Source: Microbacterium candidum | GTDB lineage: Bacteria; Actinomycetota; Actinomycetes; Actinomycetales; Microbacteriaceae | DNA: 64,000 nt | NCBI RefSeq assembly: GCF_030315975.1 | Contig: NZ_JASXSZ010000002.1 | Location: forward strand, 124,001 to 188,000 | Direction: 5' to 3' | Shown: positions 27,456-35,788 of the stretch, piece by piece | Numbering within the stretch: position 1 is the stretch's first letter | How the letters are laid out: every line of letters starts with the position of its first letter | Position numbers and translations under genes: made by a program | Notes under the pieces: model-generated | Database searches by the model: none | Told to the model about the DNA's origin: nothing | Seen by the model: the letters and a program-made list of their open reading frames with translations, nothing else

Positions 27456-27808
27456 GGGGCGCCCTCGGCGATCACGTACGCGGTCGCGAGCCCCGCGTCA
27501 TGCGAGAGCGACAGATGGAGCGTGTGGATGCCGCGTTCCGCGACGACCGCGGCGGTCGAGCCGCTGAGGGCGAAGACGGGCTTGCCCGACGGCTCGGAGC
27601 CGATCTCGATCTCGGTCCAGTGCACGCCGTCCGACCCTCCGAGTGCCTTGATGAGCGCCTCCTTCGCCGCGTACCGGGCCGCGAGCGAGTGCGGCTTCAG
27701 CAGACGCTCCGCGTCGGAGAACAGTCTCTCGAGCAGCTTCGGCGTGCGCGCGATCAGCGCCTCGAACCGCGGGATGTCGACGAGGTCGACACCGATCCCG
27801 ATGATCAT
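27452..27808 (-). CDS. acpS: Holo-[acyl-carrier-protein] synthase
   Basis: A 118-residue AcpS-type 4'-phosphopantetheinyl transferase, which converts apo-ACP to holo-ACP using CoA and Mg. The Mg-binding motif GIGVDLVDIPRFE opens the protein and RYAAKEALIKALGG is the second signature. It has the usual length. The ATG follows GGGAGG. CoaA (31.1 kb), an enzyme of CoA supply, is in the same cluster. Confidence 0.95.
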   Translation of the reverse strand: MIIGIGVDLVDIPRFEALIARTPKLLERLFSDAERLLKPHSLAARYAAKEALIKALGGSDGVHWTEIEIGSEPSGKPVFALSGSTAAVVAERGIHTLHLSLSHDAGLATAYVIAEGAP

Positions 27809-27848
27809 GTCGCCTCCCGCTCCGCTCACCCGGTTCCCGAGCCGCATC

Positions 27849-27871
27849 CGGTCCCCGAGCTCGTCGAGGGG
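27849..27871. repeat. Copy of dispersed element R1
   Basis: GGTCCCCGAGCTCGTCGAGGGG lies in the acpS upstream region, next to a degraded half copy (27831-27842). Confidence 0.75.
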
Positions 27872-27947
27872 CGGCATCCTCGACCCTATCGCGGGCGTGC
27901 CGCTCCTCCCCTCGCGAGCTCCCGCCGCAGGTCCCGCTGCCCGCTGC

Positions 27948-28022
27948 ACGGATGGCAAGAGAATCCACGCCTGGCGACCGCATCCATCGAGAATCTCTCG
28001 CCATCCGTACAACTTCTCGCCA
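27948..28022. repeat. Flanking repeat, left copy (R3)
   Basis: A 75-bp element that is about 87% identical to the copy at 28996-29070, in direct orientation. Internally it has inverted arms GGATGGCAAGAGA and TCTCTCGCCATCC. The rest of the 360-bp gap between acpS and the DUF559 gene holds an R1 copy and no gene. Confidence 0.8.
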
Positions 28023-28168
28023 GCGGTTCGTGGAGATGTTCTCCACAGACTGGGAACCGGCGGCGGCCCATCCACAGGTTCTCGGAAAGACGGTCATCGG
28101 ACACGTTCGCCGACGACGATCGGAACATGCTCTCGCCGCGATCCGTCATACACGCGCGGGGAGGTGTC

Positions 28169-28957
28169 ATGCGAGGCAGACACCTCGCCTCCTACGGCTT
28201 CACGCGGCGCGAGCTCGCCGACACCGTCGCGCACGGCGAGATCCGCCGCATCCGTCCCGGCGTCTTCGCAACGCCGACCGCTGACATCGACGTCGTCGCG
28301 GCCGCGGCGCATGGCGGTTCGCTGACGTGCGCGCGTGCGCTCCGCGCGCACGGGGTCTGGGTGCAGGAGGACGACGAGCATCCGCATGTGTGGCTCGGCG
28401 CTTCGGGGCGCAGCCACACACACACGGGTTGCGCCTGCGTGGAGCACTACCGGCCGGGAACGATGCATCTCGGCGTGACGGAGGTCGAGCAGGCTCTCAT
28501 CCACTCATACGGATGTCACGGCGCGGAGTTCTTCCTCGCAGCGTTCGAGTCGGCCTGGAACCGCCGACTGATCGGCGCGAGCGCGATTCGCCGCATCCGC
28601 GCCGCCCTTCCACACGGGGCGCGCTGGCTCGTCGACTTCGCACGATCGGATGCCGACAGCGGACTCGAGTCGATTATCCGGCTTCGGCTGTATCTGCAGG
28701 GCATCTCCGTCGAAACCCAGGTGACACTGCCCGATGTGGGACGCGTGGACTTCGTGGTCGCGGGGCGAGTGATCCTCGAAGCCGACGGGCGGGAGAACCA
28801 TGACAACCCGACGAACCGACATCGCGATCTCAGACGGGATGCTGCTGCATCCGCGCTCGGTTTCGAAACCTTGCGGTTCGACTACGCGATGATCATCCAC
28901 GACTGGCCGACGGTCCTGACTGCGATCCTCGCCGCGCTCGCCCGTGCGCGGCCCTGA
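28169..28957 (+). CDS. DUF559-type protein with AbiEi-like N-terminal domain
   Basis: A 262-residue protein. The N-terminal ~60 residues (LASYGFTRRELADTVAHGEIRRIRPGVFATP) look like the winged-helix of AbiEi-type antitoxins. The C-terminal ~90 residues have the PD-(D/E)XK-like pattern of DUF559: VDFVVAGRVILEADGRENHDN with the Asp and Glu in place, then RRDAAASALGFETLRFDYAMI. So it could be a nucleic-acid-binding nuclease-fold protein; the family is frequent in actinobacteria and its function is unknown. ATG follows GGGGAGG. It lies alone between two direct copies of a 75-bp palindromic repeat, like a cassette. No AbiEii toxin gene is adjacent. Confidence 0.8.
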   Translation: MRGRHLASYGFTRRELADTVAHGEIRRIRPGVFATPTADIDVVAAAAHGGSLTCARALRAHGVWVQEDDEHPHVWLGASGRSHTHTGCACVEHYRPGTMHLGVTEVEQALIHSYGCHGAEFFLAAFESAWNRRLIGASAIRRIRAALPHGARWLVDFARSDADSGLESIIRLRLYLQGISVETQVTLPDVGRVDFVVAGRVILEADGRENHDNPTNRHRDLRRDAAASALGFETLRFDYAMIIHDWPTVLTAILAALARARP

Positions 28958-28995
28958 CCGCCCGTCGATACGCGCCGACGCGCGCATGGGCCCTT

Positions 28996-29070
28996 ACGGA
29001 TGGCGAGAGAATCCACGCCGGGCGACCGCATCTACGCACAATGTCTCGCCATCCGTACAATCTCTCGCCA
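28996..29070. repeat. Flanking repeat, right copy (R3)
   Basis: Right-hand direct copy of the 75-bp element, 1,048 bp from the left copy. It is followed by a further TCTCTCGCCATCC arm. Inverted arms GGATGGCGAGAGA and TGTCTCGCCATCC can form a hairpin. Confidence 0.8.
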
Positions 29071-29098
29071 TCCGTCCCTCGAGACGAGGTCGGAGCCT

Positions 29099-29162
29099 GA
29101 GAGAGGCCGGGACAGCGACAGGCCGGGCCAGCGAGAGGCCGGAGTCTGGGAGGGGCCGGGCC
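29099..29162. repeat. Four 16-nt tandem units downstream of glmS
   Basis: Four units with core GAGGCCGGG in exact 16-nt register, followed by GGCC-GAA-GGCC. It lies just after the glmS stop and may double as a terminator. Confidence 0.65.
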
Positions 29163-29182
29163 GAAGGCCGGGCCGGCAGCGC

Positions 29183-31036
29183 CTACTCGACGGTGACCGA
29201 CTTCGCGAGGTTGCGGGGCTGGTCGACGTCGAGACCGCGCGCGTTCGCGAGGCCCATCGCGAAGATGTGGAGCGGGACGACGGCGAGGAGCGGCTCGAAC
29301 AGGGCGCCGGCGAGCGGGATGTGCAGCACCTCGTCCGCGAACGGGAGGACTGCCGCATCCCCCTCCTCCGCGACCACGATGACGCGCGCGCCGCGGGCCT
29401 GGATCTCCTGAATGTTGGAGACGACCTTCGCGTGCAGGAGCGCGGAGTGGCGGGGCGACGGCACGAGCACGAAGACGGGCTGGCCGGGCTCCACGAGCGC
29501 GATCGGGCCGTGCTTCAGCTCGCCGGCGGCGAAGCCCTCGGCGTGGATGTAGGAGATCTCCTTGAGCTTGAGCGCACCCTCGAGCGCGATCGGGTAACCG
29601 ACGTTGCGGCCGAGGAACAGCACCGAACGGGTGTCCGCCATCCAGTGCGCGAGCTGCTCGATGTGCGCCTGCTCGGTCTCCAGCACCCGCTGGATCTTCC
29701 CAGGGATCGCCTCGAGCTCACGGACGTGCTCGGCCGCCTCGACGGCGGAGACCGTGCCGCGGATGCGGCCGATGTGCAGCGCGAGGAGGTACTGCGCGGT
29801 GATCTGCGCGACGAACGCCTTCGTCGAGGCGACCGCGACCTCGGGGCCGGCGTGCGTGTAGACGACGGCATCCGATTCGCGCGGGATGGTGGCCCCCTGC
29901 GTGTTGCAGATCGACAGCGTCTTCGCCCCGCGCTCCCGCGCGTACTTGACGGCCATCAGGGTGTCCATCGTCTCGCCGGACTGGCTGATCGAGACGATCA
30001 GGGTGTCCGGGCCGATCACGGGCTCGCGGTAGCGGAACTCGTGCGCGAGTTCGACGTCCACCGGCACGCGGGCCCACTGCTCGAGCGCGTATTTGCCGAC
30101 CTGGCCCGCGTACGCCGCGGTGCCGCACGCGATGATCACGATGCGCGACAGCCCGGCGAAGAGGTCGTCCAGGCCCTCGAGCTCGGGGATCACGACGGCG
30201 CCGTCCTGGATGCGGCCGCGCAGCGTGTTGGCGACGGCCTCGGGCTCCTCGGACACCTCCTTGGCCATGAACGACGGCCAGCCGCCCTTCTCGGCGGCGG
30301 CCGCATCCCACGTCACTTCGAAGGGCTCGGGCTGCACGGGGTTGCCGTCGAAGTCGGTGACCTCGACGCCCTCGGGCGTGATGGCGACGATCTCGTCCTG
30401 GCCGATCGCGAGGGCATTGCGGGTGTGCTCGACGAACGCGGCGACGTCCGAGCCGAGGAAGTTCTCTCCATCGCCGAGGCCGATCACGAGCGGCGAGTTG
30501 CGGCGCGCGCCCACGACGAGGCCCGGGTGGTCCTGGTGGACGGCGAGGAGCGTGAATGCGCCCTCCAGCTGCCGCACGGTCGCGCGGAACGCGGCGCCGA
30601 GGTCGCCGCCGGCCTCGCGGTACTCGCGGCCGAGGAGAACGGCGGCGACCTCCGTATCGGTCTCACTGCGGAACTCGTAGCCTTCGGAGAGCAGATCGGC
30701 CTTGAGCGCCGCGAAGTTCTCGATGATGCCGTTGTGGATGACGGCGAGCTTGTCGTCGTCCGCGAGGTGCGGGTGCGCGTTCAGATCCGTGGGGCCGCCG
30801 TGGGTCGCCCAGCGGGTGTGGCCGATGCCGGTGGTGCCGTCGGGCATCGGGGCGCCCTTGAGGTCCTCGCGCAGCACGCCGAGCTTGCCCGCGCGCTTGC
30901 GCATGTCGAGCGCGCCGTCACCGTCGATGACGGCGATGCCCGCCGAGTCGTACCCGCGGTACTCCAGACGGGCGAGGCCCGAGAGGAGGATGCTCTGGCT
31001 CTGACGGGGGCCGACGTATCCGACGATTCCACACAT
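29183..31036 (-). CDS. glmS: Glutamine-fructose-6-phosphate aminotransferase (isomerising)
   Basis: Makes glucosamine-6-phosphate from fructose-6-phosphate and glutamine, the entry to UDP-GlcNAc. The 617-residue protein starts MCGIVGYVG, with the nucleophile Cys exposed at position 2 after Met removal. The glutaminase domain includes GIGHTRWATHGGP. Two SIS domains follow (ACGTAAYAGQVGKYALEQ, SISQSGETMDTLMAVKYARE, then the second SIS), and the end DQPRNLAKSVTVE is the conserved GlmS terminus. No glmS ribozyme is seen upstream, which is as expected outside Firmicutes. GlmM, the next enzyme, is at 39.1 kb. Confidence 0.98.
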   Translation of the reverse strand: MCGIVGYVGPRQSQSILLSGLARLEYRGYDSAGIAVIDGDGALDMRKRAGKLGVLREDLKGAPMPDGTTGIGHTRWATHGGPTDLNAHPHLADDDKLAVIHNGIIENFAALKADLLSEGYEFRSETDTEVAAVLLGREYREAGGDLGAAFRATVRQLEGAFTLLAVHQDHPGLVVGARRNSPLVIGLGDGENFLGSDVAAFVEHTRNALAIGQDEIVAITPEGVEVTDFDGNPVQPEPFEVTWDAAAAEKGGWPSFMAKEVSEEPEAVANTLRGRIQDGAVVIPELEGLDDLFAGLSRIVIIACGTAAYAGQVGKYALEQWARVPVDVELAHEFRYREPVIGPDTLIVSISQSGETMDTLMAVKYARERGAKTLSICNTQGATIPRESDAVVYTHAGPEVAVASTKAFVAQITAQYLLALHIGRIRGTVSAVEAAEHVRELEAIPGKIQRVLETEQAHIEQLAHWMADTRSVLFLGRNVGYPIALEGALKLKEISYIHAEGFAAGELKHGPIALVEPGQPVFVLVPSPRHSALLHAKVVSNIQEIQARGARVIVVAEEGDAAVLPFADEVLHIPLAGALFEPLLAVVPLHIFAMGLANARGLDVDQPRNLAKSVTVE

Positions 31037-31105
31037 GCCATCAAGGGTAGGCGGAGGCGATTGGGAGGCCCCCGAACAAACCCCGGCGTTGGTGGGACCG
31101 GCTCG

Positions 31106-32059
31106 TTACAACTTGCGGAGCAGGACGCTTTCGACCTTGTGGTTCGCGGCCTTGCGCAGGATGAGGGATGCACGGTGCCGGGTCGGCAGCACGTTCTCCT
31201 CGAGGTTCGGGAGGTTGATGTCGTTCCAGAAGCCCATGGCCCGCTCGACGGCCTCCTCGTCGCTGAGCTCGGCGAAGACACGGAAGAACGACGTCGGGTT
31301 GGCGAACGCGCTCTCGCGCAGCGCGAGGAAGCGGTCGACGTACCACTGCGCGATGTGGTCGGCATCCGCATCCACGTAGACCGAGAAGTCGAACAGGTCA
31401 CTGACGGCGATGTCGTTCGGCGAGGGCGGCGGCTGCAGGACGTTCAGGCCTTCGACGATGACGACGTCCGGGCGGCGGACCGTCGTGTGCGCATCCGGGA
31501 TGATGTCGTACCGCACGTGCGAGTACACCGGCGCGTGCACCTCGGGATCTCCGGACTTCACGGCCGTGAGGAACTCGACGAGGGCGCGGCGGTCGTAGGA
31601 CTCGGGGAAGCCCTTGCGGTCCATGAGTCCGCGCCGTTCGAGCTCCGCGTTCGGGAGCAGGAAGCCGTCGGTCGTGACGAGCTCGACCCGCGGGGTGTCG
31701 GACCACCGGCTCATGAGCTCACGCAGGAGGCGCGCGATCGTGGACTTCCCGACGGCGACGGATCCCGCGACGGCGACCACGAAGGGCGTCGTGACGTCCG
31801 GCTCGCCGAGGAACGCGCTGGTGTCCTCGCCGAGTCGCTTCGTGGACTTGGCATACAGGGACAGCAGCCTCGAAAGCGGCAGGTAGACCTCCCGCACCTC
31901 GTCGAGGTCGAGGCGGTCCCCGAGGCCGCGGATCTGCACGACCTCCGTCTCGCTGAGCGGCTGCGTCATCCCTGCGGCCAGGCGCGCCCAGTCGCCCCGG
32001 TCGATCGATCGGTAGAGCTGCGGCACGGCGGCGGTGCCGGCGGAGAGGTCTGCGGACAT
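31106..32059 (-). CDS. coaA: Type I pantothenate kinase
   Basis: Phosphorylates pantothenate in the first step of CoA synthesis. The 317-residue protein has the P-loop GSVAVGKST, the strand VELVTTDGFLLPNA, RKGFPESYDRRALVEFL, and YDIIPDAHTTVRRPDVVIVEGLNVLQPP, the full type I signature. The ATG at 32059 is the normal start (short N-terminal extension SADLSAGTAAVPQLYRSIDR). It lies upstream of glmS on the same strand. Confidence 0.97.
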   Translation of the reverse strand: MSADLSAGTAAVPQLYRSIDRGDWARLAAGMTQPLSETEVVQIRGLGDRLDLDEVREVYLPLSRLLSLYAKSTKRLGEDTSAFLGEPDVTTPFVVAVAGSVAVGKSTIARLLRELMSRWSDTPRVELVTTDGFLLPNAELERRGLMDRKGFPESYDRRALVEFLTAVKSGDPEVHAPVYSHVRYDIIPDAHTTVRRPDVVIVEGLNVLQPPPSPNDIAVSDLFDFSVYVDADADHIAQWYVDRFLALRESAFANPTSFFRVFAELSDEEAVERAMGFWNDINLPNLEENVLPTRHRASLILRKAANHKVESVLLRKL

Positions 32060-32125
32060 CGCCGCTCATCGTACCCGGCCGGACGTAGCACACACGCACC
32101 CGCCCGCTCTCGGGGCCCCGGACAG

Positions 32126-32171
32126 CGGCGAGCCCGCATCCGGTCCACGCGGATCGGATGCGGGCTCGCCG
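32126..32171 (-). terminator. Terminator of the Cys-rich miniprotein gene
   Basis: A perfect 17-bp stem (CGGCGAGCCCGCATCCG) with a 12-nt loop starts 15 bases after the miniprotein stop. Confidence 0.8.
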
Positions 32172-32185
32172 GTCGGAGGCGTGCG

Positions 32186-32359
32186 TCAGCGCGAGGCGAA
32201 CAGTCGCGAGAAGAAGCCCGCGCGGGCCGGCGACTCGTCGGCGGTGTGTCCGTTGCACCACTGGGATGCCGGGACGCCCCGACGGACCTCACCGACGTGC
32301 TGACCGCATCCGGCCCACGTCGTCTTTCCACACGTCTTGCAGGACACTGCTCGACACAT
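32186..32359 (-). CDS. Cys-rich miniprotein, probably metal-binding
   Basis: A 57-residue protein with five Cys and two His: C2, C7, C10, C18 and H21 are clustered (MCRAVSCKTCGKTTWAGCGQHV), followed by WCNGH. This spacing suggests a zinc or other soft-metal site. The ATG follows AGGAGG at six bases. The C-terminus is basic (GFFSRLFASR). Homologues are common in actinobacteria as uncharacterised small proteins. A 36-bp perfect palindrome with a CsoR-like core begins 33 bases upstream of the start, so expression is probably controlled by a copper or sulfur-stress repressor, which would fit the Cys content; that link is inference. Confidence 0.8.
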   Translation of the reverse strand: MCRAVSCKTCGKTTWAGCGQHVGEVRRGVPASQWCNGHTADESPARAGFFSRLFASR

Positions 32360-32391
32360 CTTCGCCTCCTGGTTTGCGCTCTTCGGGTGAG

Positions 32392-32427
32392 CAGGACCAG
32401 TATACCCCCGGGGGTATACTGGTCCTG
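32392..32427. promoter_or_regulatory. 36-bp perfect palindrome with CsoR-like core
   Basis: The palindrome CAGGACCAGTATACCCC-CG-GGGGTATACTGGTCCTG is perfect over 36 bp. The core TATACCCCCGGGGGTATA matches the A/T-rich flank plus C4-G4 centre of CsoR/CstR family operators. It lies between tctA, which ends 60 bases away, and the miniprotein, so it can also act as a terminator for tctA. Confidence 0.75.
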
Positions 32428-32487
32428 TCAGCATGTCCTCAGGAAGCAGCGGACGCCTCGCCGAGGCGCCGACATCCCGCTCCCCGC

Positions 32488-34029
32488 TCAGGCGTCGACG
32501 CGCTCCGCCTCGATCTCCGAGATGTCGAGCGCATCCTCGTAGCGCCGCTGCCGGCGCTTGAGCCACAGACCCCCGACGATGAGGACCACGAGCACCGCGT
32601 AAGCCGTCGCCGCGAACGGGTGCATCACGAGCGACACGAGGCTCCCCTCGCTCAGCTGCAGGGCCTTGCGCAGCTGCTCCTCGCCCATCGGGCCGAGGAT
32701 CATCCCGACCACGAGCGGCGCGACCGGATACCCGTAGCGGCGCATGAAGAAGCCGAGCACCCCGATGACGAGCAGGATCAGGACATCGACGGGCTGGAAG
32801 TTGACGGCGAACGCGCCCAGCACGGCGAACGTCATGATCCCCGCGTAGAGGTAGGGCCGCGGGATCCGCAGCACCCGCGCCCACATCCCGACCAGCGGCA
32901 GGTTCAGGATGATGAGGATGACGTTGCCGATGTACAGCGACGCGATGAGCGCCCACACGAGCTCCGGCTGGCTCTGGAAGAGCCGCGGACCGGGCTGGAT
33001 GCCGTACGACTGGAAGGCCGAGAGGATGATCGCCGCCGTCGCCGTCGTCGGCAGCCCGAGTGTGAGCAGCGGCACGAGGACCCCGGCCGCGGCCGCGTTG
33101 TTCGCCGATTCGGGGCCGGCGACGCCCTCGATCGCGCCCTGGCCGAACTCCTTCTTGTGGCGCGACAGCTTGCGCTCGGCCGCGTATGAGAGGAAGGTCG
33201 CGACATCCGCGCCGCCCGCGGGGATCGTGCCGATCGGGAAGCCGATCGCCGTTCCGCGCAGCCACGGCGCCCACGAGCGCTTCCAGTCCTTCCGGCCCAT
33301 CGAATGCCGCCAGGACTGCGCCATGGGAATGACGTCCACGGGGCCGTGGCGGAGGCGGGCGGCGATGTACAGCGTCTCGCCGACCGCGAAGAGGCCGACC
33401 GCGACGAGCACGACGTCGACGCCGTCCGCGAGCGGGAGCAGGCCGAACGTGTACCGCGCCTGCCCGGAGAGCAGGTCGGTGCCGATGAGCCCGAGGAAGA
33501 GGCCGAGACCGAGCGAGGCGAGCCCGCGCGACACGGATGAGCCGAGCAGCGCGCCGACCGTCACGAACGCCACCACGATGAGCGCGACGTAGTCCGCGGG
33601 GCCCAGGGTCACCGCGAACGACGCGAGCACCGGGGCGAGGAGCGTCAGCCCGACGGTCGCGATGGTGCCCGCCACGAACGATCCGATGGCCGCGGTCGCG
33701 AGCGCGGTCGCGGCCCTGCCCGCCTTGGCCATCTTGTTGCCCTCGATGGCGGTGATGATGGATGCCGATTCCCCGGGCGTGTTCAGCAGGATCGACGTGG
33801 TCGACCCGCCGTACATCCCGCCGTAGTAGATGCCGGCGAACGTGATGAGCGCCGCGGTGGGGTCGAGCGAATAGGTGAGCGGGAGCAGCAGGGCGACGGT
33901 CATCGCCGGGCCGATGCCGGGCAGCACGCCGACGGCCGTGCCGATCAGGACGCCGATGAAGGCGAACAGGAGGTACTGCCACTGCAGCGCGGTGGCGAAG
34001 CCCTCCAACAAGAGGTTCAGATTGTCCAT
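32488..34029 (-). CDS. tctA: Tripartite tricarboxylate transporter, large membrane subunit
   Basis: The 513-residue permease subunit of a TctABC system that imports citrate-like acids using the periplasmic-type binding protein TctC. About 12 membrane segments are seen. The TctA signature [23 protein letters not shown] opens the protein, and [21 protein letters not shown] and [27 protein letters not shown] stretches follow. The start is ATG at 34029 ([10 protein letters not shown]), the normal N-terminus; a longer frame upstream is in tctB. It is the third gene of tctCBA. Confidence 0.95.
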   Translation of the reverse strand: MDNLNLLLEGFATALQWQYLLFAFIGVLIGTAVGVLPGIGPAMTVALLLPLTYSLDPTAALITFAGIYYGGMYGGSTTSILLNTPGESASIITAIEGNKMAKAGRAATALATAAIGSFVAGTIATVGLTLLAPVLASFAVTLGPADYVALIVVAFVTVGALLGSSVSRGLASLGLGLFLGLIGTDLLSGQARYTFGLLPLADGVDVVLVAVGLFAVGETLYIAARLRHGPVDVIPMAQSWRHSMGRKDWKRSWAPWLRGTAIGFPIGTIPAGGADVATFLSYAAERKLSRHKKEFGQGAIEGVAGPESANNAAAAGVLVPLLTLGLPTTATAAIILSAFQSYGIQPGPRLFQSQPELVWALIASLYIGNVILIILNLPLVGMWARVLRIPRPYLYAGIMTFAVLGAFAVNFQPVDVLILLVIGVLGFFMRRYGYPVAPLVVGMILGPMGEEQLRKALQLSEGSLVSLVMHPFAATAYAVLVVLIVGGLWLKRRQRRYEDALDISEIEAERVDA

Positions 34030-34036
34030 TGCGAAC

Positions 34037-34615
34037 TCAGATAAGAGCGGAGATCCACCCGAACAGGGGACCTGCGGGAAGGGAGAGGCCGAGCAGTTCG
34101 CCGAAGACGACCTGCACGACGAGCGCGAGCACGAAGCCCACAAGGAAGCCGAGCCACCAGCGGCGGGTGCCGAGCGTCCACGCCACACCGCCGAAGAGGA
34201 GCGTGGCCGCGGGCGTCCAGCCGATCGGCGTGAGGAGAAGCAGGAACGCGACGACGAGCCCGACGATCTTCGCCAGGGTCATCCAGTCGGTCTTCGCGTT
34301 CGGGTCGAGGTCCTCGCTCTCATCCGGGGTGCCGTAACGACCGCGCAGCACCCCGACGAGGATCACCGCGCCGGCCGCGAGCAGCAGGACCGACACGAAC
34401 GCGGGGAACACGGTGGGCCCCACCCTGGCGCCCGCGGGCACACGGGTCGTGAACACGCCGACGAGCGTGACCACGCCCACCACCAGGACGACGAGCGCGA
34501 AGATCAGCTCGCCGCGGCGGCGCGGGTGGGCGGCCGCGGTGCCGGCAGCGCCCCCGTCGCCGGGGGCGGTGCCCTCCTCGGATGAGGAGGGCACCGCGGC
34601 ATCCGGGTTCGTCAC
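34037..34615 (-). CDS. tctB: Tripartite tricarboxylate transporter, small membrane subunit
   Basis: The 192-residue small membrane partner of TctA, with four predicted segments ([59 protein letters not shown] and a last pair). The first ~40 residues are a polar tail ([15 protein letters not shown]). The GTG start at 34615 overlaps the tctC stop as GTGA. TctB sequences vary a lot, so the assignment rests on position and topology. Confidence 0.9.
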   Translation of the reverse strand: MTNPDAAVPSSSEEGTAPGDGGAAGTAAAHPRRRGELIFALVVLVVGVVTLVGVFTTRVPAGARVGPTVFPAFVSVLLLAAGAVILVGVLRGRYGTPDESEDLDPNAKTDWMTLAKIVGLVVAFLLLLTPIGWTPAATLLFGGVAWTLGTRRWWLGFLVGFVLALVVQVVFGELLGLSLPAGPLFGWISALI

Positions 34616-35619
34616 TGCACGAGCCCGATGTTCTTGAGGGTCTTCGTGACGTCGGTGACGTTCTCCTTCACGAAGGCGCCGAATTCGTCTCCGGCGAGGA
34701 ACGCGTCGGTCCACGCCTTCTCCTTCAGCACGGCCTTCCACGCGTCCGAAGCCGCGAAGTCCGTCGCGAGCTTCGTCAGCGCCGCCTTCTGCGCGGCCGT
34801 GATGCCGCCCGGGGCGAGGACGCCGCGCCAGTTGGTCAGCACGACGTCGTAGCCGGCATCCGTGATCGTCGGGACGTCGGGAAGGAGCGGGGATGCCTCG
34901 TCCGAGCTGACCGCGAGCGCGCGCAGCGACCCGTCCTTGACGAACTCGGCGAACTCGCCGACGCCCGAGATGCCCGCCTTGGCGTTGCCGCCGAGGAGCA
35001 TCGTGACGGCCTCGCCGCCGCCGGAGTTCGGGACGTAGTTGAGCTTCTCGGCGATGTCGGCCTGCTCGAGCCCCGCCTTGCCGAGCAGGAGGCCCGCGAG
35101 GATGTGGTCCGCGCCGCCGGCGGAGCCGCCGGTGATCGTGACCTTCTGGCCGTCCTTCTCGACGCCCTGCATGAGGTCTTTCAGGGTCTTGTACGGCGAG
35201 TCCTTCGGGACGACGACGACGAGCGGCTCCTCGGTGAGCCGCGCGATCGGGGTCGTGTCGGCGATGCGGCTGGCCGAGGCGTTGAGCTCCTGCGCGCCGA
35301 CCATCACGAGACCGGTGACCATGAGCGTGTGCGGGTCCTTCTCATTGGCGAGCTTCGCGAGGCCCACCGTGCCGCCGGCTCCGCCGATGTTGGTGACCGG
35401 CGCCGAGCCGACGAGCTTCTCATCGACGACGACCTTGCTGATGGCACGGCCGGTCTGGTCCCACCCGCCGCCGGGGTCGGCCGGGACGATGATCTGGACG
35501 TCTTTGACCGTGTCGGCGGCGGCTCCTCCCGTCGATGCGGGGGTCTGCTGGCCCGAGCAACCGGTCAGGGCCAGCGCGGCCGCGGCGACGACGGCCGCGG
35601 TGATCGCGAGCTTCCTCAT
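34612..35619 (-). CDS. tctC: Tripartite tricarboxylate transporter substrate-binding lipoprotein
   Basis: The 335-residue solute receptor, anchored as a lipoprotein (lipobox LTGC, Cys21). The Bug/TctC fold motifs are present: VQIIVPADPGGGWDQTGRAISK near the N-terminus, NIGGAGGTVGLAKL, DSPYKTLKDLM, and ADHILAGLLL. The ATG follows GGAGGAG. The ligand is probably a di- or tricarboxylate; the neighbouring CitA-like kinase supports this. Confidence 0.95.
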   Translation of the reverse strand: MRKLAITAAVVAAAALALTGCSGQQTPASTGGAAADTVKDVQIIVPADPGGGWDQTGRAISKVVVDEKLVGSAPVTNIGGAGGTVGLAKLANEKDPHTLMVTGLVMVGAQELNASASRIADTTPIARLTEEPLVVVVPKDSPYKTLKDLMQGVEKDGQKVTITGGSAGGADHILAGLLLGKAGLEQADIAEKLNYVPNSGGGEAVTMLLGGNAKAGISGVGEFAEFVKDGSLRALAVSSDEASPLLPDVPTITDAGYDVVLTNWRGVLAPGGITAAQKAALTKLATDFAASDAWKAVLKEKAWTDAFLAGDEFGAFVKENVTDVTKTLKNIGLVQ

Positions 35620-35702
35620 TCCACTCCTCCTCGAGTGCCGCGGAGGTCCGTTCCTCCGCGTTGCTGTTCCAGCGAGGCTAGGGATGCCGCGAGCGCCGCC
35701 GA

Positions 35703-35742
35703 GGGTTCGGAAACTAACGGTCGGGTTCGGTAACTATTGGTC
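35703..35742. promoter_or_regulatory. Two tandem 20-bp direct repeats in the tctC/kinase intergenic region
   Basis: GGGTTCGGAAACTAACGGTC is followed immediately by GGGTTCGGTAACTATTGGTC (17 of 20 identical). The repeat period of 20 bp places both copies on the same helix face. It is 84-123 bases upstream of tctC and 47-86 bases upstream of the kinase, so it is a strong candidate site for the response regulator. Confidence 0.7.
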
Positions 35743-35788
35743 GCGATCGGCTCCCAGGAGGCCTGCCTACACTCGTGAGGTGCCATCG

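Noticed and set aside
28030..28090. TCCACAG motifs resembling DnaA boxes or a replication origin
   Set aside because: Only two poor matches (one and two mismatches) and no dnaA, dnaN or AT-rich region are near.
29183..31150. A glmS ribozyme upstream of glmS
   Set aside because: The 70-bp gap before glmS has no room for the ribozyme fold, and this regulation is not known in actinobacteria.
29000..32542. Long plus-strand frame (about 1,180 codons) antisense to glmS and coaA
   Set aside because: Same reason: full-length glmS and coaA occupy the other strand.
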